A model generated the notes under the pieces. That model was given only the letters and a program-made list of their open reading frames with translations, ran no database searches and was not told where the DNA came from. From contig NZ_JAGILA010000007.1 of NCBI RefSeq assembly GCF_017874595.1, positions 337,822 through 401,821 of the forward strand: a DNA stretch of 64,000 nucleotides, read 5' to 3'. How positions within the stretch are numbered: the first letter of the stretch is position 1; the number at the start of each line of letters is the position of its first letter. This document shows, piece by piece, positions 1-9,017 of the stretch. The DNA comes from Sinorhizobium kostiense (GTDB lineage Bacteria; Pseudomonadota; Alphaproteobacteria; Rhizobiales; Rhizobiaceae). A program made the translations under genes and the position numbers.

Positions 1-104
1 AGGATCGCAAGCGCACCGGCTTCATGGTCATGGTGTTCCTGCTCATCTTCACCGGCCTCATCTATCTGACGAAGAAGTCGGTCTACGCGAACAAGGAACA
101 CTGA
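1..104 (+). CDS. fbcC: Cytochrome c1 (bc1 complex), C-terminal end only
   Basis: Only the last 33 codons are inside the window, read from base 3 to a TGA at 102-104. The peptide has a short basic stretch (DRKRTGF), one hydrophobic membrane segment (about VMVFLLIFTGLIYL) and a charged tail ending KEH. This is the usual C-terminal membrane anchor of alphaproteobacterial cytochrome c1, the subunit that carries electrons from the Rieske protein to cytochrome c in the bc1 complex. The haem-binding part lies outside the window, so the call rests on the anchor alone. A terminator follows directly. Confidence 0.7.
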   Translation, partial: DRKRTGFMVMVFLLIFTGLIYLTKKSVYANKEH

Positions 105-139
105 TCGGAAAGCCGGGACAACCGGTCAATCGATCTCGA

Positions 140-167
140 GGGTCCCGGTCTGCCGGGGCCCTTTTTT
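140..167 (+). terminator. Rho-independent terminator after cytochrome c1
   Basis: A 9-bp GC-rich stem (GGGTCCCGG with CCGGGGCCC, one G-U pair) encloses a 4-nt loop and is followed by six T residues. It lies 36 nt after the cytochrome c1 stop codon and closes that plus-strand operon. Confidence 0.85.
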
Positions 168-214
168 GTTGAAGGTGTGCCCGTGAGTCCGTCAGCTATG
201 CGAGTCCGCGCACT

Positions 215-637
215 TCAATCGGGAACCGTCCACTGCGGGTTCCAGGCGACTTCCCAAAGGTGCCCATCCGGATCATGGAAATAGCCGGAGTAACCGCCCC
301 AGAAGCGCTTGCGGGCCGGATCGGTGATGACCGCGCCGGCAGCCTCGGCCTGGTTCATGATTCTATCGACCTCCTCCTTCGAATTGACGAGATGGCCGAT
401 CGAGATGGCGCCGACCCGCTGGCGCGTCGCGTCTATCTTCGCATCCTTGGCGAGCGACTGCGCAGGATAAAGCGCCAATATCAGGTCATCGTTCATATGG
501 ATGAAGACGACGGCTCCATCCTCGAAGTCCTGCCCAATGATCCCTTTCGTCGGCAGGCCCATTCCGTCACGGTAAAAGGCGAGGGACCTATCGAGGTCAT
601 CTACCGCCAGGGTCAGGACTTTCAATCGCGGTCTCAT
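215..637 (-). CDS. VOC family protein (glyoxalase/bleomycin-resistance fold)
   Basis: A 140-residue protein of the vicinal oxygen chelate fold. It opens with LKVLTLAVDDLDRSLAFYRD, the usual first beta-alpha unit, and ends with the paired unit GGYSGYFHDPDGHLWEVAWNP, where the Glu of WEV is a typical metal ligand. Substrate cannot be told. The reading frame extends upstream to 709, but I chose the ATG at 637 because a GGGAGG ribosome-binding site lies just before it and because the extension runs into a RIME-like repeat. It is convergent with the cytochrome c1 operon and has no obvious partner gene. Confidence 0.85.
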   Translation of the reverse strand: MRPRLKVLTLAVDDLDRSLAFYRDGMGLPTKGIIGQDFEDGAVVFIHMNDDLILALYPAQSLAKDAKIDATRQRVGAISIGHLVNSKEEVDRIMNQAEAAGAVITDPARKRFWGGYSGYFHDPDGHLWEVAWNPQWTVPD

Positions 638-656
638 TTCGACCTCCCGTGCGCTA

Positions 657-750
657 CCGCATGTCTCCTTGGAGCAACCTCGAACCAAAGGGGACATGCA
701 GCAATTCAAAGTGCTGCAGCGACCGCGCCCGTTGGGATTCGCGGCGCTGA
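657..750. repeat. RIME-like intergenic repeat, copy 1
   Basis: Two imperfect palindromes follow each other: GCATGTC at 659 pairs with GACATGC at 693, and CAGCG at 717 pairs with CGCTG at 745. The spacer reads AATTCAAAGTGCTGCAGCG, shared in part with the copies near 16.2 kb and 18.6 kb. Size and double-palindrome layout match the Rhizobium-specific intergenic mosaic element as I remember it; no database check was possible. Confidence 0.7.
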
Positions 751-887
751 AATCCGAAACGCGGCGGCGCCACCGCGGCGTGGCGTCACGACGCCATGCC
801 TACAGATTACCGCGAATGCCCCGTCTTTTCAGCATGCGGCTTGGCGACGGCCGGCGGATCGATCTCCGTTCAGGTGAACGCGACCGC

Positions 888-924
888 AAAAAGCAAACAG
901 CCTCGTCTTGCGACGAGGCTGTTT
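888..924 (-). terminator. Rho-independent terminator of the rgsE-like gene
   Basis: A perfect 13-bp stem (895-907 with 912-924) has a 4-nt loop. On the minus strand it is followed by a T-rich run (complement of AAAAA at 888-892). It lies about 70 nt beyond the stop codon of the giant minus-strand gene and so ends its transcript. Confidence 0.85.
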
Positions 925-994
925 GTGCTTGGCGTCGGGTTACAGCGCCGCGGGTCCTTATCGGAAGCCCAGGGGTCGCTGTGCGCGTCTACCG

Positions 995-3900
995 TCAGCT
1001 GAAGCGCCCGGCGGCATGGGCGAGCATCGTGTAGACCTTGCCCGTATCAGAGGTCAGGTAGGTCTGGGTGATGCGCTTTTCGGGATCGTTGCGCGCTACA
1101 TCGGCGAGCAGCTTCTCGAAATCGGCGATGTAGCGGTCGACCGCCATGCGGAATTCAGGCTCGCGGTCGTATTTGCGCTTGATCTCGTCAAAGGTCTGCT
1201 GGCCCTTAAGGGTGTAGAGGCGACGGGTGAAGACATCCCGCTCGCCCCGCTGATAGCGGCGCCACAATTCGACGGAGGCATCGTGATCGATCGCCCGGGC
1301 AATGTCGACCGACAGCGAATTGAGCGACTCGACCACGTGGCGCGGATTGCGGCTGTCGCTCGGGCGGGCGACCGGCTGGGTTTCGGCTGGCCGCTGGCGC
1401 GCGACCGGCGGCTCCTCCTCTCGGGAGGCGGCGCGCAACAGGTCGCGCATCCAGCCGCCGCCTTCCTCGGCACGCTCCTCGACAGCCGGTGCGCGGGCAG
1501 GCTGCAGCGGTCGTGTTGCCTGCTCCAGGCCAAGGCTGCCTCGAAGAGCAGCGTTGGACGCGGGCGGCTCGGCCGCCGGCTGTACCGGCGCGGCAGGCTG
1601 CGGCGCCGGCTGCTGAACGGCGCGGGCAGGTGCTGCGACGGGTGGCGGGGCTGCGGCGGCCGCCTGCTGGCGCACGGGCTGTGCCACCTCAAGCTGCATC
1701 GACGACTTGCCGATGATCTCGGAGAGCTCCTGCAACGCCTTGATCTGCTCGCCGACGGCGCGCCGCATCAGCGAGGCATTCTCCTTGGCCTCTTCCGGCA
1801 GATCGAATGCTCCGCGCTTGAGCTCCTCGCGGGTCGCGTCCAGCTCCTTGCGGATTTCACCGGCGGAGCGGCGGATGTCCTCGGTCGCGCCGCTGAAGCG
1901 GTTGATCGCATCGTCGATCGCCTGGCGTACGGCGTCGCGAAGTTGGGTCGCAACGCCATCCGACTTCTTGCCGCTTTCCGAGAGCATGCGCTCGATCTCG
2001 GAGACTGAGGCGCCGATGCCGCTGCGTAGCCGGGAGGCGACTTCATTTGCGCGCTCTTCCGCGCTGGTGAAGGCGCCTTGAAGCGCCTCACCGGCTTCAT
2101 CGCCAGCCTTGGCAACCGCCTGCCGCATAGCCTCGGAGGCGCTGAACGCGCGGCTCTCGACTTGGGACAAGGTCCTGTTGACCTCGTTGATCGAGCCCTC
2201 CACGCCGGAGCGCAGTGTGTCCGCAATCTCGCGTGAGCGTTCTTCGGCGCGCGAGAAGGCGCCTTCCATCGATGCGGCAGCCTCCTCGCCCGCCTGGGCG
2301 AGAGTATTGCGCATGGCCTCCGCGGCCTCCGCGGCGCGCTGCTCGGTGCTCGACAGCAGCCGGCCGACATCGTTGAAGGAGGTCTGAATGCCACTTCGCA
2401 AGTTGCCTGCGACCTGGTTCGACCGCTCCTCGGCGCGCTGGAATGCGCCATCGACGAAACCCTCGAGCGCGCGCATCGTCCGCTCGATTTCTTCCGAGCG
2501 CTGGACAAGGCCGACGGACAGCGTGCGCAGGGCGTCCTGCCGTTCCTCAAGGGTGCTGGCGAGGTTCGACTGCGCCGCAGCCAGAAGCTGCGAAGCCTGG
2601 CCGAGCACTTTCGAATGGTCGTCGAAGCGACCGACGATACCGGCGACCTGGGAGAGGGTGGAGGCTGAAATGTCGGAGAGTTTGTCGACCTTGCCTTCGA
2701 TAAGGCGGGTGGTGGTGGACAGCATATCCGACGCCTGCCGTGTCGAATCGGAGAACTTGGCTGCGGTTGCCTCGAGGCGTTGATCCATCTCCCCGAGATT
2801 GTTGCTTGCCTGTTCGACCACCAATGCAATTGCCGAATTGCTTGCCGTGAGCTGGTCGATCAGCCCCATTGCCGTCGATTGCAGACGGTTTTCGACCATC
2901 TTCATGGCCTTGGCAGTGTCCTCGGCCCTGTACGAGATGGCTTCAAGCGTTTCGCTGGTCCGCTCCGTGATGGCATTGACGAGCGCGGCGCTTTCCGCAC
3001 GCAGGCGGTCGGCGCTCTCGTGGGTGAGGGCGGCAATGCGCTCGGCGGCCTCCTTGCCGGTCGCCGCATATTGCTCGATCACCGGGCGCGCCTTTTCATC
3101 AAGCAGGCGGGAGAGTTCGAGCGAGCGGCCGGCAAGCATCGAATTGAGCTCGCGGGTGCTCTCATCGAGCGCGCTGCGGATCGACTGGCCACGCGCATCG
3201 AGCGCCTTCTCGGCAGCCGTGAGGCTCTGCTCAAGGTTCTGGGTGTGGTTTGCAACTTCGTCATGAGTCGAGGCGAGACGGGAGGTTGCCGTTTCGGCCG
3301 CGTCAGTGATAGCGCGGGCGAGGTCGGCATGCCGCGCGGCCGTTGCCGAGGCGGTCTCTTCGAGAGAAGCTGCGAATTCGGCATTGCGTGCGGCAAGCGT
3401 GCTTGCGAAATCCGCGCCGGTTTTCGACAGGCGTTCCGCCGAGCGCGCAGCTTCGGCATCGATCTCCTGCGTCGCATCGCCGACCGCGCCGCGAAGGCTG
3501 GTGACGAGTGCAGCCGCCTTGCCTTCAAGCGTCCGATTGACGTTCTCAAGACCGATGTTGAGGGCCCGATCCATCGTGCCGAGCCGCTCCTCGATCCGTC
3601 CGGCGCCCGATTCCATCGCCGAGGAAATGCGGGTTGCGGCCGCTTCGCTGATCCGGTCGATCTCGCCGACGCGTTCGCCAAGGGTCTCCGCAAGGCGCTG
3701 ACCCGCGCTGTCGACGATCGTGTTGACGCTTCCGACGCTGTCGCGGATGCGCTCTTCGAGTGAGCCGAGGCCCGACTCGATGCGTGCGCCGGTATCCTCG
3801 ACAACGGCGTTGACGCTGCCGACACTGCCGCGAATGCGCTCTTCGAGCGAGCCGATCGTCGTCTCGATCCGGCTGCCGGTGTCATCGACGATGGTGGTGA

Positions 3901-6900
3901 CGGTATTGACGCTGTCGCGTACGCGGTCTTCGAGCGAGCCGAGGCTCGATTCGATACGAGCGCCGGTGTTGTCGAGTCGGCTGTTGATGCCGTGGATCGA
4001 GATATCGACGCGATGGGTGAGCGAGTCCGCGGCGAGGCTGATCTGGTCGGCGGTTTCGGCGAGGCGCTCCGCGATGTTGCCGGTCGTCGAGCGCATGCGC
4101 GCATCCAGGGCTTCGGTGCTGCGGTCGATGGCGCCCGCGATCGCGGCTTGCCGTTCCTCGAGCGTCATCTCCAGCATGCTGGCACTGGTCGCAAGTGTCG
4201 TTGCCACCGCCATGGATTGGTCGGACAGAAGCTCTTCCAGCTGCTCGCGGCCCTGGCTGACAGCGGTATTGATAGCGGTGATCCGGTCGTCGAGGGTCGA
4301 GCGGATCTGGTCGTGGGTTGTTGCCAGCGTATCGCGCAAGTGCTCCGCCTTGCCGGAAAGCGTCTGCTCGATCTCGGCCGCCTTGCCGGCAAGCGATTGC
4401 GTCGCCTCCGAGGTACGAGCCGTAAGCGCCTCGGCGATCTCGGAACTGGTGCCCGTCAGCGCATCGGAAATCTTGCTGACACGGCTGCTCAGATCCTCCG
4501 CGATGCGAGCACTCGTATCGGTCAGCGTACCGGCAATCTGGCTGACGCGGCCGCCGAGATCTTCGGCGACTTGGGATACGCTCTGCGACAGCTTGTTTTC
4601 GATTTCGCCCACGCGGTCCGTCATGGTCTCGGCGACCGCCATCGCACGGAAGGTGAGGTTGTCGGCGACATCTTCGGCATGGCGGCTCAGCGAGTCGGCC
4701 ATCTCGTGGGCGCGCGCCGACATGGTCGAGTTGATTTGTTCCGCGCGCTCGGCCAGCACGCCGTCGAGTGCGGCAGTCTGGCTCGCAAGCGTGTCGGTGA
4801 TGGCGCGGCTGCGTTCGGATAAAACGCCCTGCAGCGTGTTCGTCTGGCTTGCGAGTGTATCGGTGAGTGCCTGGGTGCGCTCGGACAGCACCCCTTCAAG
4901 GGCGGCCGACTGGCTGCCGAGTGAGTTGGAAATTGCCTGCCCGCGCTCGGAGAGAACACGCTCCAACCGCTCGGCCGTGTCGCCGACGGCAAGTTCGATC
5001 GCGCCGGTACCGGAGGAGAGCGCGGACGTGAGCGCGGCGGTGCGCTCGGAAAGCGTATTGTCGAGCCGGTGCTGGCTGGCGGCAATCGCACTTGTGATCT
5101 CGTCGGTGGAACCGGTGAGCGTCTGTTCGATGCGCGCATGGGCTGACTGCAGGCCTTCGATGAAGGCGGACGTCCGCGTGTCGAGGCCTTCGGTCAGCCG
5201 CTGCTGGCTGGTCGTGAGCGCTTCGGCAAGAGCATCCGCGCGCTGGCTGAAGCCGCCCTCGATCCGCTCCTGCGCGTCCCTGAGCGCACCCATGAGCGAA
5301 CCGGTCTTTTCGGAAAGCACGCTATCGATGCGGGTGTGGGCATCGCCGACGAGATTGCTGAGTTCCGCAGTGCGGCTACCGATCGTCTCCTCGATGAAGT
5401 CTTGTGTGGCGCCAAGCGCCGTCGCCAACGTCAACGACTGATCTGAAAGCGCCGAACCGATCTTCTCGATGCTGCCGTCAAGGGTGGTTCCGATCGCGTC
5501 CGCACCGCCGGAGACGGTCTCGTTGATGCGGTGCAGGCTTTCCATCAGCTTGGTGTCGAGCATGTTCGCCCGCTTGTCGAAGGCGTTCGCGAATTCCAGA
5601 AACCGCTCGTCGAAGGCGCTTGCCAGTTGCCCGACGGTCGTCTGCAGCTTCTCCTCGAAGAAGCCACCTCTCAAGTCGAGATCCATGATCGCGTCATCGG
5701 CGCTCGATTTGAGGCTTTGGCGGAAGCTCGCTCCTTTTTCGTCAAGTGCCGCATTGAGCGACTGCAGCACCTCGTCCAGGCCGCCGGCAATTGCCTGCTG
5801 GCCGACGCTGAGACTCTCGTTAAGGTCGCGCGTGCGGGCAATTAGGGTCTCGTTCAACTGGCGCGCGCGTTCGTTGAGCGCGGCATTGAGCTTTTCGGTA
5901 TTGGTGTCGAGGGTGGATGCGCGGGTTTCGAACTGGCTTAGCAGCTGCTCACCGCGTTTTGTCAGGGTGTCGCTAAGGGCGTCGAGGCGTGCGTCGAATT
6001 CGTTGCTGAGGGTCGTTCCGGCGCTGGTCAGGCCGGAAAGCAGCGCGTCGGTGCGGCTGGACAGCATGGTTCCGATGGTCTGCAGAGCGTGATCCGACTT
6101 TTCGCTTAACGCCGCAGCGCGCGTGTCGATCAGCGATGCAAAGGCCTCGCCGGAAACCGCGATCCGCGAGGCGATGTCCTCGCTTGCAAGTTCCAGGTCG
6201 TCCTTCAGCTGGCTGTGTGCCCCGGCAATCGCCGAGCGGATGCGTTCGGAATGGCCGATGATCGCTTCACGCTCGAGCCCGAGCTCCTGGACGAGCGTGC
6301 GTACGCGCATCTCGTTGTCGCTATAGCTGCGTTCGAGCGCATTGACCTCGGAATGGACCAGGGCCTCGAGTTCGGTCGCGCGGGCGATCGTACGCTCGAT
6401 CCCTTCGTTCATGGCGGACACTTCTCGCCGCACCGCCTGGCCGACCGTCATCACGCGGTCGGCCGCCGCCGTTTCCGGCTCTGCAAGCCGAAGGGCGACC
6501 TCGGCCATCGAACGCGCCGCATTGCGCAGCTCCTGGGCACGCGCGATCATGATCGCGAAGGAGAAGAAGAGCATGACGGGCAGCGCGATGCCGAGCAGGA
6601 CACCGATCGCGCCGGGCGCCGCCGCCAGATCGCCGAGCGAACGAATTTGCCAGATTTGCGGCGCATAGAGCAGGTGCGCTATCCCGAGTCCGGCAAGCGC
6701 CCAGACCGCGGATATGGCGCCGGCGACGCGCAGTGCCGCGCGGTTGGCGCGCCCTTCGAAGGAACGGAGCACGGCGGCGGGGGATCTGCGGGTATCGTCG
6801 TTGGCCGGCGAGAGCGGCGGCTGCTTGGCAGCCGGCTCGGAGGCGGTGGTGCGCGCGGTCTCCGGTTCGTGCGCCGTCCGGGGAACTTCCTGTTGGGGCT

Positions 6901-7072
6901 TCGCAGCGCGTGCCTGAGCGGATGCAGCCGCTTTCCTGCTTGGCTCGGACACAGTCTCCGAAGACTTGTCGTTCAAGGTCGACTTCAGGTCGTCAAAGTC
7001 GATCTTCAGCGCTGCTTCCAGAGCCTGGAAGGCCTTCTCGTCGATCGACTCGTTGCTCTTCTTCGTCGCCAT
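995..7072 (-). CDS. rgsE: Growth pole ring (GPR/RgsE-like) giant membrane coiled-coil protein
   Basis: About 2,025 residues. An acidic, Ala/Pro-rich cytoplasmic N-terminus is followed by two membrane segments (about residues 114-138 and 154-177). Some 1,600 residues of predicted amphipathic helix come next, then a Pro/Ala-rich linker (about 1797-1877) and a compact basic C-terminal domain. The helix holds degenerate 22-residue repeats (roughly 640-930), three 29-residue repeats (about 1034-1120) and nearly three 62-residue repeats (about 1541-1700). This layout matches the apolipoprotein-like growth pole ring protein of Agrobacterium and RgsE of Sinorhizobium, which form a ring at the growing pole and are needed for unipolar growth. 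The position after cytochrome c1 also fits the S. meliloti order as I recall it. The start at 7072 (MATKKSNES) was preferred over the longer frame to 7174; a GTGAGG site precedes it. A strong terminator follows. Confidence 0.8.
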   Translation of the reverse strand: MATKKSNESIDEKAFQALEAALKIDFDDLKSTLNDKSSETVSEPSRKAAASAQARAAKPQQEVPRTAHEPETARTTASEPAAKQPPLSPANDDTRRSPAAVLRSFEGRANRAALRVAGAISAVWALAGLGIAHLLYAPQIWQIRSLGDLAAAPGAIGVLLGIALPVMLFFSFAIMIARAQELRNAARSMAEVALRLAEPETAAADRVMTVGQAVRREVSAMNEGIERTIARATELEALVHSEVNALERSYSDNEMRVRTLVQELGLEREAIIGHSERIRSAIAGAHSQLKDDLELASEDIASRIAVSGEAFASLIDTRAAALSEKSDHALQTIGTMLSSRTDALLSGLTSAGTTLSNEFDARLDALSDTLTKRGEQLLSQFETRASTLDTNTEKLNAALNERARQLNETLIARTRDLNESLSVGQQAIAGGLDEVLQSLNAALDEKGASFRQSLKSSADDAIMDLDLRGGFFEEKLQTTVGQLASAFDERFLEFANAFDKRANMLDTKLMESLHRINETVSGGADAIGTTLDGSIEKIGSALSDQSLTLATALGATQDFIEETIGSRTAELSNLVGDAHTRIDSVLSEKTGSLMGALRDAQERIEGGFSQRADALAEALTTSQQRLTEGLDTRTSAFIEGLQSAHARIEQTLTGSTDEITSAIAASQHRLDNTLSERTAALTSALSSGTGAIELAVGDTAERLERVLSERGQAISNSLGSQSAALEGVLSERTQALTDTLASQTNTLQGVLSERSRAITDTLASQTAALDGVLAERAEQINSTMSARAHEMADSLSRHAEDVADNLTFRAMAVAETMTDRVGEIENKLSQSVSQVAEDLGGRVSQIAGTLTDTSARIAEDLSSRVSKISDALTGTSSEIAEALTARTSEATQSLAGKAAEIEQTLSGKAEHLRDTLATTHDQIRSTLDDRITAINTAVSQGREQLEELLSDQSMAVATTLATSASMLEMTLEERQAAIAGAIDRSTEALDARMRSTTGNIAERLAETADQISLAADSLTHRVDISIHGINSRLDNTGARIESSLGSLEDRVRDSVNTVTTIVDDTGSRIETTIGSLEERIRGSVGSVNAVVEDTGARIESGLGSLEERIRDSVGSVNTIVDSAGQRLAETLGERVGEIDRISEAAATRISSAMESGAGRIEERLGTMDRALNIGLENVNRTLEGKAAALVTSLRGAVGDATQEIDAEAARSAERLSKTGADFASTLAARNAEFAASLEETASATAARHADLARAITDAAETATSRLASTHDEVANHTQNLEQSLTAAEKALDARGQSIRSALDESTRELNSMLAGRSLELSRLLDEKARPVIEQYAATGKEAAERIAALTHESADRLRAESAALVNAITERTSETLEAISYRAEDTAKAMKMVENRLQSTAMGLIDQLTASNSAIALVVEQASNNLGEMDQRLEATAAKFSDSTRQASDMLSTTTRLIEGKVDKLSDISASTLSQVAGIVGRFDDHSKVLGQASQLLAAAQSNLASTLEERQDALRTLSVGLVQRSEEIERTMRALEGFVDGAFQRAEERSNQVAGNLRSGIQTSFNDVGRLLSSTEQRAAEAAEAMRNTLAQAGEEAAASMEGAFSRAEERSREIADTLRSGVEGSINEVNRTLSQVESRAFSASEAMRQAVAKAGDEAGEALQGAFTSAEERANEVASRLRSGIGASVSEIERMLSESGKKSDGVATQLRDAVRQAIDDAINRFSGATEDIRRSAGEIRKELDATREELKRGAFDLPEEAKENASLMRRAVGEQIKALQELSEIIGKSSMQLEVAQPVRQQAAAAAPPPVAAPARAVQQPAPQPAAPVQPAAEPPASNAALRGSLGLEQATRPLQPARAPAVEERAEEGGGWMRDLLRAASREEEPPVARQRPAETQPVARPSDSRNPRHVVESLNSLSVDIARAIDHDASVELWRRYQRGERDVFTRRLYTLKGQQTFDEIKRKYDREPEFRMAVDRYIADFEKLLADVARNDPEKRITQTYLTSDTGKVYTMLAHAAGRFS

Positions 7073-7376
7073 TGGGTACGCCTCACAAATATTGCCCACT
7101 GATGGCCGTCTCCTCGGCGCCGCAGGCGGGCCAATAAGACATCCTGAACAGGGCGGTAACGACAAGACACGCATCGCAACTCACGTGCAGTCCTGACGGA
7201 TCACCGATTGCATCGCCTCGATGGATTATCCCCAGACGCCGCGTCGGGACACTGGGCGCCTGAGCTTATCCACCAGAACAGTTGCCATTTTCATATGCAG
7301 ACCTGCTCCTAACCGTATCGTAGTGGCACATTAGCCAGGTTCTTACAATTAAGCGCAATCCGCATTCACTAAATTC

Positions 7377-7391
7377 CTAACGGTTTCTTAA
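7377..7391. promoter_or_regulatory. Possible CtrA-binding site (CTAA-N7-TTAA)
   Basis: CTAACGGTTTCTTAA has the spacing of the alphaproteobacterial CtrA consensus TTAA-N7-TTAA with one mismatch in the first half. It sits between a polar growth gene and an Hpt gene, both plausible cell-cycle targets. One-mismatch sites are common by chance, so this is tentative. Confidence 0.3.
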
Positions 7392-7437
7392 TGAGGCCCA
7401 CGGGCGGTGGCCCGGAAACACAAGGAAATCAGCCACT

Positions 7438-7451
7438 TTAACAAGCGTTAA
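7438..7451. promoter_or_regulatory. TTAAC palindrome upstream of the Hpt gene
   Basis: TTAAC-AAGC-GTTAA is a perfect inverted repeat about 120 bases before the Hpt start codon. It could be an operator. The spacing between TTAA cores is 6, not the 7 expected for CtrA. Confidence 0.3.
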
Positions 7452-7573
7452 CCATTCCTGGAGATTTCTGCCCCGATTGTGCCACCCTTTAAGCCGATCG
7501 CAGCCCCGCCTGCCGATGGTATCTGTCTGAAAACGGTGCGGTCACGCAATGCGCTACTGAAAAGGAAAACTCC

Positions 7574-7942
7574 ATGGCGGCACTCAAGGTGGCCTTCGAG
7601 GCGCCCGATAATACCGGACGCTCCATTCCTTCGGCAAGAACGCCGATCAATTTTACTCACCTCGCCAATCAGACAATGGGGGACAAGGGGCTGGAGATGG
7701 AAGTCCTGCGGCTCTTTGCACGCCAGGCGCGCCAGGCGATGGCGGAAATCATGGCTGGAGCGGTCGAGCGGCGCCAAGAGGCGGCTCACCGGCTCAAAGG
7801 GGCAGCGCTCGCCATAGGGGCAGCCGGCATTGCGGAAGCTGCGGCCGCAATCGAGGCGCAGCCGGGGGATCCGACCTTGCAGGGCGAACTCGCTGCCGCC
7901 GTTCTCGAAACAGAACTCTTCATTTTGAAACTTTGCCGCTGA
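7574..7942 (+). CDS. Hpt domain phosphotransfer protein
   Basis: A 122-residue protein. Its centre reads AHRLKGAALAIGAAGIAEA, the histidine phosphotransfer (Hpt) signature, with the phosphorylatable His at residue 72 followed by the usual LKG. Such proteins shuttle phosphate between a hybrid kinase and a response regulator. No kinase or regulator gene is adjacent, so the partner is unknown; CckA lies 11 kb away but normally uses ChpT. About 30 N-terminal residues precede the domain. A GGAAAA site lies before the ATG. Confidence 0.8.
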   Translation: MAALKVAFEAPDNTGRSIPSARTPINFTHLANQTMGDKGLEMEVLRLFARQARQAMAEIMAGAVERRQEAAHRLKGAALAIGAAGIAEAAAAIEAQPGDPTLQGELAAAVLETELFILKLCR

Positions 7943-8162
7943 CAGCGGAGTTCTCCAGAGCGTTGGCCGATTCCGGAAGCCGCTATAGATCACGTTCCTC
8001 ATCCGTACGCTGTCGGCGGTGCCCGGACCAGAACCATCAGCCTCGTGTTGACTGGCTGGCGGATTTGTTGGAAGAAGCGGCCAGACCTTCGGGCGCTGCG
8101 ACGCCTGCACCGCAGGCTCTCGCAATTGCCGGCTGATCCATCAAACCAATCCGGAACGAGAA

Positions 8163-8483
8163 ATGACAAAACTTACGATCGTAGCCTTTGACGGCGCGCG
8201 CCACGAACTCGATGTCGAGAACGGCTCCACGGTCATGGAGAATGCGGTCCGCAATTCTGTGCCAGGCATCGAGGCCGAGTGCGGCGGCGCCTGCGCCTGC
8301 GCCACCTGTCATGTCTATGTCGACGAGGCCTGGGCGGCCGCCGTCGGCCCTCCGGAGGCAATGGAAGAAGATATGCTGGACTTCGCTTATGACGTGCGTC
8401 CGACCTCGCGTCTGTCTTGCCAGATCAAGATGAGCGAGGCCCTCGACGGCCTGGTTGTTCACGTGCCTGAACGACAGGCGTGA
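8163..8483 (+). CDS. 2Fe-2S ferredoxin (adrenodoxin/FdxB type)
   Basis: A 106-residue soluble electron carrier. The four cluster ligands have the vertebrate/adrenodoxin spacing: Cys40-x5-Cys46-x2-Cys49 and Cys86 (within SRLSCQIK). Known members pass electrons to monooxygenases or to iron-sulfur cluster assembly. No reductase or isc gene is adjacent here, so the role is inferred from family only. The start MTKLTIVAF gives the expected first beta strand. Confidence 0.88.
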   Translation: MTKLTIVAFDGARHELDVENGSTVMENAVRNSVPGIEAECGGACACATCHVYVDEAWAAAVGPPEAMEEDMLDFAYDVRPTSRLSCQIKMSEALDGLVVHVPERQA

Positions 8484-8515
8484 GTTGCTCGACGTTGTAT
8501 AGGCGGCTGCCGGTT

Positions 8516-8616
8516 GCTGCATGTCTCCTTAAAAGCGACCTCGAGTTAAAAGCGACCTCGAGCGATTTCAAACCCGCGACAGCAACTCTCCGCGCCCTGA
8601 ATTGACGCGCGGCGCC
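8516..8616. repeat. RIME-like repeat, copy 2, with internal 17-bp tandem duplication
   Basis: It begins GCTGCATGTCTCCTTAAA like the other copies. The segment TTAAAAGCGACCTCGAG is present twice in exact tandem (8529-8545 and 8546-8562), which breaks the first palindrome. The end GACGCGCGGCGC matches copy 3. It sits just after the ferredoxin stop codon. Confidence 0.7.
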
Positions 8617-8633
8617 AGTCTGAAGGTCCGCAC

Positions 8634-8760
8634 AAAAAATGCCTCGCTGGTCCAATGACAAGCGAGGCAAGGGGGGCGCATCGCATGCAGATGAGGGAGG
8701 GAGCATCTGCTGCACCAGGACACGCCAGGAGAACCTGCGTTGCTTCATCGCTTGAGGGAT
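8634..8760 (-). ncRNA. Candidate trans-acting small RNA with anti-Shine-Dalgarno loop
   Basis: On the minus strand a hairpin with a perfect 7-bp stem (8687-8693 with 8704-8710) displays the loop CTCCCTCCCT, complementary to a Shine-Dalgarno sequence. Some 17 nt further on comes a textbook terminator: 9-bp stem TGCCTCGCT/AGCGAGGCA (8640-8648 with 8661-8669), then six U residues and UGUG. No convincing protein gene on this strand ends at that terminator. The CU-rich loop recalls the aSD loops of rhizobial regulatory RNAs of the alpha-r14 kind. The 5' end is not fixed by the sequence; 8760 is only a guess. Confidence 0.55.
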
Positions 8761-9017
8761 ATTCTTAACCACCCGGAGCAATGACGCCAAGCTTCGATTC
8801 AGGTCGATGCTCAAGAGCAAAGCGTTACTTTCGACCTGCAAATAAATTTCCATGTCGACGGGCGGTTGATCTTCAGCTTCATCGCCCATTTCATAGGAGG
8901 AATATAGCTGAGTCGGCAGCCCGCCGCCATCATTAGATTCTGCCAATAAAATACTGTGGGTTTTTGCGCTGCCCGAGTGCGGATCCATGCGCTGGCCATT
9001 CATTTATTCGGGAAAGG

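Larger units (their letters stand above)
7073..7573. other. Intergenic promoter region between rgsE-like and Hpt genes
   Basis: 500 bases without a credible gene separate two divergent genes. The middle part is AT-richer than its surroundings, as expected for back-to-back promoters. It contains the CtrA-like site and the TTAAC palindrome listed separately. No further structure was seen. Confidence 0.5.

Noticed and set aside
908..6917. Many long plus-strand frames opposite the giant rgsE-like gene
   Set aside because: They arise from the high GC third-position bias and the repeats; the minus-strand product has a coherent architecture and a terminator.
8425..9003. Minus-strand open frame of 192 codons over the small RNA region
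   Set aside because: It overlaps the ferredoxin 3' end, runs through the RIME-like repeat and the terminator hairpin, has no ribosome-binding site, and its product resembles nothing known. A short protein from its first 60 codons cannot be fully excluded.
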